Shown here one piece after another: positions 14,955 through 19,215 of a DNA stretch of 19,215 bases (positions within the stretch are counted from its first letter, which is position 1; each line of letters begins with the position of its first letter). The stretch is from Desulfoprunum sp. GTDB taxonomy: Bacteria > Desulfobacterota > Desulfobulbia > Desulfobulbales > Desulfocapsaceae. Under the pieces are notes generated by a model, which was not told the origin of the DNA, ran no database searches, and saw only the letters and a list, made by a program, of their open reading frames with translations. A program made the translations under genes and the position numbers. The stretch covers positions 1 to 19,215 of the forward strand of contig JAUYSF010000401.1 of the NCBI GenBank assembly GCA_030696435.1, written 5' to 3'.

Positions 14955-16223
14955 ATGGCAGATACAAATACCAATGAACCTGACTGCTTTTGCTCGTTCT
15001 GCGGCAAGAATCAGAATGAGGTGCAGAAGCTCATCGCCGGACCGAATGTATTCATCTGCGATGAATGTATCGAGCTGTGCAATGAGATAGTCCAGGATGA
15101 GGGCGGAGGTCAGGCCCACGATGCGACAGATCGCCAGGCGGCCTCTCTCAAACCCATGGAGATCAAGGCCCATCTCGATTCCTATGTCATCGGTCAGGAA
15201 TATGCGAAGAAAGTTCTCTCGGTGGCGGTGCACAACCACTACAAACGTATTGACGCCCCAGACGATGATGATCATGTCGAGCTGCAGAAATCCAATATCA
15301 TCCTGATCGGACCGACGGGCTCCGGCAAGACCTTGGTGGCCCAGACCCTTGCCAGGATCCTTAATGTGCCCTTCTGCATGGCAGATGCCACAACCCTTAC
15401 CGAGGCCGGTTATGTCGGCGATGATGTCGAGAATATTCTCGTCAATCTTCTACAGGCCGCCGATTTTGATATAGAGAAGGCCGAGAGGGGGATTATCTAT
15501 ATTGATGAGATCGATAAAATTGCCAGAAAATCCGACAGTCCCTCTCTAACCCGGGATGTCTCAGGAGAAGGGGTGCAGCAGGCCCTGCTCAAAATTATTG
15601 AGGGAACTGTCGCCTCGATTCCGCCAAAAGGTGGTCGCAAGCATCCGCAGCAGGATCTGGTGAAGATCGATACCACGAATATCCTCTTTATCTGTGGCGG
15701 TGCTTTTGTGGGACTCGACGGGGTGGTCAAAAAACGGCAGGGTACGAAATCAATCGGCTTCGGTGCCAAGGTTGTGGGCGATTCTAAGAAGAAAATCGGA
15801 GAGCTCCTGGCCTCAGTGCAACCGGAAGATCTGCTGAAGTTCGGTCTGATTCCTGAGCTGGTTGGCCGTCTGCCGGTCATCGCGACGATGGAGGAACTGC
15901 TTGAGGAAGATCTCATTCGCATCCTCCGTGAACCAAAGAACGCCCTGACTAAGCAGTATCAAAAACTCTTTGAATTCGAGGGGATCAATCTCAGATTCAC
16001 CGAGGGCGCTCTGACGGCCATCGCCAAGAAGGCCTTGGTCCGAAAATCCGGGGCACGCGGTCTGCGGTCGGTCATGGAGGCGGCGATGCTCGATGTGATG
16101 TACGATCTGCCCTCTAAAAGCAACGTCCAGGAGTGTGTTATCAGCGAACAGGTCATCACCAATGGCGATTACCCGGTCATTCTTTATCAGAATAGTCCGG
16201 ATGAAAAACTGAAGACCGCCTGA
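14955..16223 (+). CDS. clpX: ATP-dependent Clp protease ATP-binding subunit ClpX
   Basis: The 422-residue AAA+ unfoldase delivers tagged substrates to ClpP. The N-terminal zinc-binding domain has C13, C16, C35 and C38 (CSFCGK and ICDECIELC). The AAA+ module has Walker A GPTGSGKT (120-127), pore loop GYVGDD, Walker [10 protein letters not shown], and the sensor-2 segment [10 protein letters not shown]. All motifs are intact. The ATG follows the clpP stop by one base. The next gene, lon, starts 50 bp downstream. Confidence 0.98.
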   Translation: MADTNTNEPDCFCSFCGKNQNEVQKLIAGPNVFICDECIELCNEIVQDEGGGQAHDATDRQAASLKPMEIKAHLDSYVIGQEYAKKVLSVAVHNHYKRIDAPDDDDHVELQKSNIILIGPTGSGKTLVAQTLARILNVPFCMADATTLTEAGYVGDDVENILVNLLQAADFDIEKAERGIIYIDEIDKIARKSDSPSLTRDVSGEGVQQALLKIIEGTVASIPPKGGRKHPQQDLVKIDTTNILFICGGAFVGLDGVVKKRQGTKSIGFGAKVVGDSKKKIGELLASVQPEDLLKFGLIPELVGRLPVIATMEELLEEDLIRILREPKNALTKQYQKLFEFEGINLRFTEGALTAIAKKALVRKSGARGLRSVMEAAMLDVMYDLPSKSNVQECVISEQVITNGDYPVILYQNSPDEKLKTA

Positions 16224-16273
16224 TCGGGGGATGCAACAGTATTGGAACCGCTGAAATGTAAAAAGGAGATTTT

Positions 16274-18652
16274 GTGACAAAGCTTTATCCACTCATGCCC
16301 CTCCGGGATATCGTTATCTTTCCCCACATGATCGCGCCGCTGGTTGTAGGCCGGAAACGGTCGATCCAGGCCCTCGAAGACGCCATGGAAAAACGCACCG
16401 AGATCCTGCTGGTCACCCAGAAGGATTCAACAGTCGATGAGCCGGGAGAAAAAGAGATATACTCCTACGGCACTTTGGCCTCGGTCATGCAGCTCCTGCG
16501 TCTGCCGGACGGCACGATCAAGGCCCTTGTTGAAGGAAAAACCAAGGCGAAGATCATCTCGTTTGTGCCAAATGATAATTTTCTCCAGGCTGAAGTTGAA
16601 GAACTTCCTGATATTGTTGAAAAAACAGGAGAACTTCTGGCCTACGAGAGAGAGCTACGTAAATTCTTTGATGAATTCGCCAATACGAATAAAAAGATAG
16701 CCAAAGAGGTTGTCAAATCGGTCAACGGCATTGATGATCCCTCCAAGCTGGTGGATGTTATCTGTGCCCATCTGCCTCTGAAGGCTGATGAAAAACAGGG
16801 AATTCTCGAAAGCGAAACCCTTGTTGAGCGGATTGAAAAAGTTCTGGAAATCATCTACCGCGAGATAGAGCTGAGCGAACTGGAGAAGGCCATCAATGCC
16901 AAGGTGAAAATGCGCATGGGCAAGACCCAGCGCAATTACTATCTCGGTGAAAAGGTCCGTGAGATCCAGACCGAGATGGGCCAGAACGAGAATGGTCTTG
17001 ATGAGCTGGGCGAGCTTGAAGAGATCATCACAAAGAAAAAGATGCCGGTCCAGGCCCGGGAAAAGGCGGCCAAAGAGCTCAAGAAACTCAGGAGTATGCC
17101 GCCGATGTCGGCTGAGTCCACGGTTGTCCGGAACTATATAGACTGCATCATCAATCTCCCCTGGCAGAAGAAGACCAAGTCGCATATCGATATCAACAGG
17201 GCCGAGGAGATCCTTGATGAGGATCACTATGGTCTGGGCAAGCCCAAGGTGCGGATACTCGAGTATCTCGCGGTCCAGGCCCAGGTAAAAAAGATCAAAG
17301 GGCCCATCCTCTGCCTGGTCGGGCCTCCCGGTGTTGGCAAAACCTCAATCTGCCGCTCGATTGCCAGGGCTATGGGGCGCCAGTTCGCCAGGCTCTCTTT
17401 GGGTGGTGTTCGTGATGAGGCTGAGATTAGGGGGCATAGGCGGACCTATATCGGGGCAATGCCCGGCAAGATCATCCAGTCCATGCAGAAGGTGAATGTC
17501 GCTCATCCGGTGTTCTGTCTGGATGAAGTGGACAAGATGTCCATGGATTTCCGGGGCGATCCCTCTTCGGCCCTGCTGGAGGTTCTTGATCCCGAGCAGA
17601 ACGTCGCTTTCAATGACCATTATCTCGACCTGGACTATGACCTCTCCGAGGTGTTCTTTATCACCACGGCCAATAACCTGCACGGCATTCCGGTGCCGCT
17701 CCAGGATAGAATGGAAATCATTCAGATTAGCGGCTACACAGAAGAGGAAAAGCTCAAGATCGCTGAAGGCTATCTCATTCCTAAGCAGCTTGAGGCCAAC
17801 GGATTCAAACCGGGAGATATTCAGCTTACCGATGGAGCCATTCTCGAGATAATCCGTCGCTACACCCGTGAAGCCGGTGTCCGTAATTTGGAAAGAAGCG
17901 TTGCCAGCCTGTGTCGTAAGGTGGCTAGGGATCGCTTGAAGAAGGATCTGAAAAATAAGAAATATCGTGTCAATTCTCAGGCTGTGATCAGCTATCTGGG
18001 GACTCCTAAATACAGATACGGTCTCGCCGAAGAGCAGGATAAAATTGGCCTGACGACAGGGCTAGCCTGGACTGAGGTAGGTGGTGAGCTCTTGCAGATC
18101 GAGGCGACACTTATGCCCGGGGCCGGAAAGCTCATCATCACCGGTAAGCTCGGTGATGTCATGCAGGAATCAGCCCAGGCGGCTCTGAGCTATGTCCGAT
18201 CAAGGGCCGGTGTGCTTGGGCTAGAGCCGGATTTTTATCAGAAACTCGATATTCATATTCATGTGCCGGAGGGGGCGATTCCCAAGGATGGACCGTCCGC
18301 CGGGATTACTATTGCCACCACCCTGGTTTCAGCCCTTGTCAAGGCCCCGGTCCGCCATGAATTGGCTATGACCGGTGAGATCACCCTGCGTGGTCGTGTG
18401 TTGCCGATCGGTGGACTCACCGAGAAGCTGTTGGCGGCCAAACGGGGCAACATCACTCATGTCCTTATTCCACGGGACAATGAACGTGATCTTAATGATG
18501 TACCGATCCGGATTAGAAAAAAACTGACGATTGATCTGGTCGAACACATGGATGATGTGCTTAAACATGCTGTAGTTATGAAAGAAGGTGAATGCCTCTT
18601 CAAAGGGCCTCAAATTGCTGAAATTTCCAAGAAAGAAGCGGAGATCCAATAA
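16274..18652 (+). CDS. lon: ATP-dependent protease La (Lon)
   Basis: The 792-residue cytoplasmic AAA+ serine protease degrades damaged and regulatory proteins. The N-terminal LON substrate-binding domain (about 1-200, starting [19 protein letters not shown]) is followed by the ATPase with Walker A GPPGVGKT (350-357) and Walker [11 protein letters not shown]. The C-terminal peptidase has the catalytic dyad S675 (KDGPSAG) and K718 ([12 protein letters not shown]), 43 residues apart as in E. coli Lon. The start is GTG at 16274, with AAGGAGAT just upstream. It is the last protein gene of the tig-clpP-clpX-lon block. A hairpin without a U-run follows at 18660-18685. Confidence 0.98.
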   Translation: MTKLYPLMPLRDIVIFPHMIAPLVVGRKRSIQALEDAMEKRTEILLVTQKDSTVDEPGEKEIYSYGTLASVMQLLRLPDGTIKALVEGKTKAKIISFVPNDNFLQAEVEELPDIVEKTGELLAYERELRKFFDEFANTNKKIAKEVVKSVNGIDDPSKLVDVICAHLPLKADEKQGILESETLVERIEKVLEIIYREIELSELEKAINAKVKMRMGKTQRNYYLGEKVREIQTEMGQNENGLDELGELEEIITKKKMPVQAREKAAKELKKLRSMPPMSAESTVVRNYIDCIINLPWQKKTKSHIDINRAEEILDEDHYGLGKPKVRILEYLAVQAQVKKIKGPILCLVGPPGVGKTSICRSIARAMGRQFARLSLGGVRDEAEIRGHRRTYIGAMPGKIIQSMQKVNVAHPVFCLDEVDKMSMDFRGDPSSALLEVLDPEQNVAFNDHYLDLDYDLSEVFFITTANNLHGIPVPLQDRMEIIQISGYTEEEKLKIAEGYLIPKQLEANGFKPGDIQLTDGAILEIIRRYTREAGVRNLERSVASLCRKVARDRLKKDLKNKKYRVNSQAVISYLGTPKYRYGLAEEQDKIGLTTGLAWTEVGGELLQIEATLMPGAGKLIITGKLGDVMQESAQAALSYVRSRAGVLGLEPDFYQKLDIHIHVPEGAIPKDGPSAGITIATTLVSALVKAPVRHELAMTGEITLRGRVLPIGGLTEKLLAAKRGNITHVLIPRDNERDLNDVPIRIRKKLTIDLVEHMDDVLKHAVVMKEGECLFKGPQIAEISKKEAEIQ

Positions 18653-18659
18653 TAGCTGA

Positions 18660-18685
18660 CTCTGCGTTTTTTGCTTGACGCAGAG
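18660..18685 (+). terminator. Hairpin after lon overlapping the tRNA-Val promoter
   Basis: CTCTGCGT (18660-18667) pairs perfectly with ACGCAGAG (18678-18685). Six G follow instead of T, so intrinsic termination is doubtful. The right arm overlaps the -35 of the tRNA promoter. Confidence 0.4.
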
Positions 18686-18703
18686 GGGGGAACTTGGTAA
18701 AAA
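18675..18703 (+). promoter_or_regulatory. Promoter of the tRNA-Val/tRNA-Asp unit
   Basis: TTGACG (18675-18680) and TAAAAA (18698-18703) are separated by 17 nt. The elements are very similar to those in front of tRNA-Leu(UAA) at 9070-9099. Confidence 0.6.
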
Positions 18704-18726
18704 CTCCTTCACGATTGGTTGCGAAG

Positions 18727-18802
18727 GGGCGGGTAGCTCAGCTGGGAGAGCATCGGCCTTACAAGCCGAGGGTCACAGGTTCGATCCCTGTTCCGCCCAC
18801 CA
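18727..18802 (+). tRNA. tRNA-Val(UAC)
   Basis: The 76-nt tRNA has acceptor GGGCGGG/TCCGCCC, D-arm GCTCAGCTGGGAGAGC, anticodon stem TCGGC/GCCGA with loop CTTACAA (anticodon UAC), T-arm ACAGG-TTCGATC-CCTGT and encoded CCA. Confidence 0.97.
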
Positions 18803-18817
18803 CAACCAGACCCAAAT

Positions 18818-18894
18818 GGGGTCGTAGTTCAGTTGGTTAGAATGCCGGCCTGTCACGCCGGATGTCGCCGGTTCGAGCCCGGTCGGCCCCGCCA
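18818..18894 (+). tRNA. tRNA-Asp(GUC)
   Basis: The 77-nt tRNA has acceptor GGGGTCG/CGGCCCC, discriminator G, D-arm GTTCAGTTGGTTAGAAT, anticodon stem CCGGC/GCCGG with loop CTGTCAC (anticodon GUC), T-loop TTCGAGC and encoded CCA. It lies 15 bp after tRNA-Val. Confidence 0.97.
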
Positions 18895-18903
18895 GCAAAT
18901 TCA

Positions 18904-18938
18904 AGGGTTTCAGTCATTTTGGCTGAAACCCTTTTTTT
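18904..18938 (+). terminator. Rho-independent terminator of the tRNA-Val/tRNA-Asp unit
   Basis: AGGGTTTCAG (18904-18913) pairs perfectly with CTGAAACCCT (18923-18932), followed by a run of T to 18938. Confidence 0.95.
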
Positions 18939-19121
18939 GTTTTCCCCACACCTTGCCGGAATAATCGTGAAGGTAAAGGGGTGATCAGATCAATCTAAAA
19001 GGATTTCTGTCTGAATAGATTAAATTACTGTTGGGGATACTTCAATTTCTGATTTTTAGCTGTCAGGTTGATAAAAATCAAGAGCGATCAACCCGTTGAT
19101 GAGGTGAGGCGTGGGAGCTGA

Positions 19122-19215
19122 TTACGACATCTTGCCGCTCATCTTCGTCTTGAACTTTTCATTGATCTGATAGACAAAGGCCAGGACCTCGGCAACGGTC
19201 TGGTAAAGTTCGGTC
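19122..19215 (-). CDS. FlhB/YscU-like C-terminal domain protein, last 30 codons only
   Basis: The minus strand reads TELYQTVAEVLAFVYQINEK followed by ten more residues and TAA (19124-19122). ELYxxVAEVLAFVY is the characteristic end of the cytoplasmic domain of FlhB/YscU-type export-switch proteins, and of the short stand-alone FlhB-like proteins that lack the membrane part. The rest lies outside the window, so I cannot tell whether it is flagellar FlhB or the short form. A weak ATCAA/TTGAT hairpin lies downstream, around 19087-19100. Apart from this, 18939-19121 holds nothing I can name. Confidence 0.7.
   Translation of the reverse strand, partial: TELYQTVAEVLAFVYQINEKFKTKMSGKMS

Noticed and set aside
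1..19215. CRISPR arrays, prophage, integrase or transposase genes
   Set aside because: No regularly spaced direct repeats and no such proteins are visible. The only repeat family is the non-coding 125-bp element.

Overview
The window looks like chromosomal core sequence of a strict or facultative anaerobe in the Desulfobacterota, most like the Desulfobulbales. This is an inference from an oxygen-independent (class III) ribonucleotide reductase, a Cat1/SucC-type acyl-CoA:acetate CoA-transferase, an NtrC-type sigma-54 regulator, the gene order tig-clpP-clpX-lon followed by tRNAs, and the protein flavour. Nothing here is phage, insertion sequence or CRISPR. The accessory-looking part is about 5.3-8.8 kb.

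Layout. (1) 1-980, minus strand: start of nrdD, broken after 204 codons by an in-frame TAA although the reading frame stays NrdD-like to the window edge. In front of it are a cobalamin riboswitch (758-930), a sigma-70 promoter and two NrdR boxes 31 bp apart. (2) 1313-2734, plus: orphan sigma-54 response regulator. (3) 2782-5325, minus: aldo/keto reductase followed by a CoA-transferase, probably one operon. (4) 5420-8298: a small-gene island (SAP-like Cys-rich small protein, universal stress protein, exported PKD/beta-barrel protein) bounded by two related ~125-bp repeats in opposite orientation. It begins with a candidate sigma-54 promoter, a perfect 26-bp palindrome and a structured, terminator-ended leader or sRNA. 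(5) 8298-9059, minus: ygjV-like membrane protein and tRNA-Leu(UAA). (6) 9223-12256, minus: dsbA-like thioredoxin-fold protein, phoH (ybeZ) and a single frame that joins ybeY to pdxJ. (7) 12516-18652, plus: tRNA-Leu(UAG), tig, clpP, clpX, lon. (8) 18675-18938, plus: promoter, tRNA-Val(UAC), tRNA-Asp(GUC), terminator. (9) 19122-19215, minus: C-terminal end of an FlhB-like protein.

How the parts work together. Block 7 is a proteostasis operon: the ribosome-bound chaperone trigger factor, the ClpXP protease and the Lon protease. Block 6 combines ribosome/RNA quality control (PhoH-YbeY) with vitamin B6 synthesis, with an unusual in-frame YbeY-PdxJ union. Block 1 shows dual logic for a B12-independent reductase: nucleotide sensing by NrdR at the promoter and B12 sensing in the leader.

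No large new defence or biosynthetic system is visible. The most interesting observations are the ybeY-pdxJ fusion, the doubly regulated but interrupted nrdD, the paired repeats, and the candidate sigma-54-driven structured RNA at 5.6-5.94 kb.
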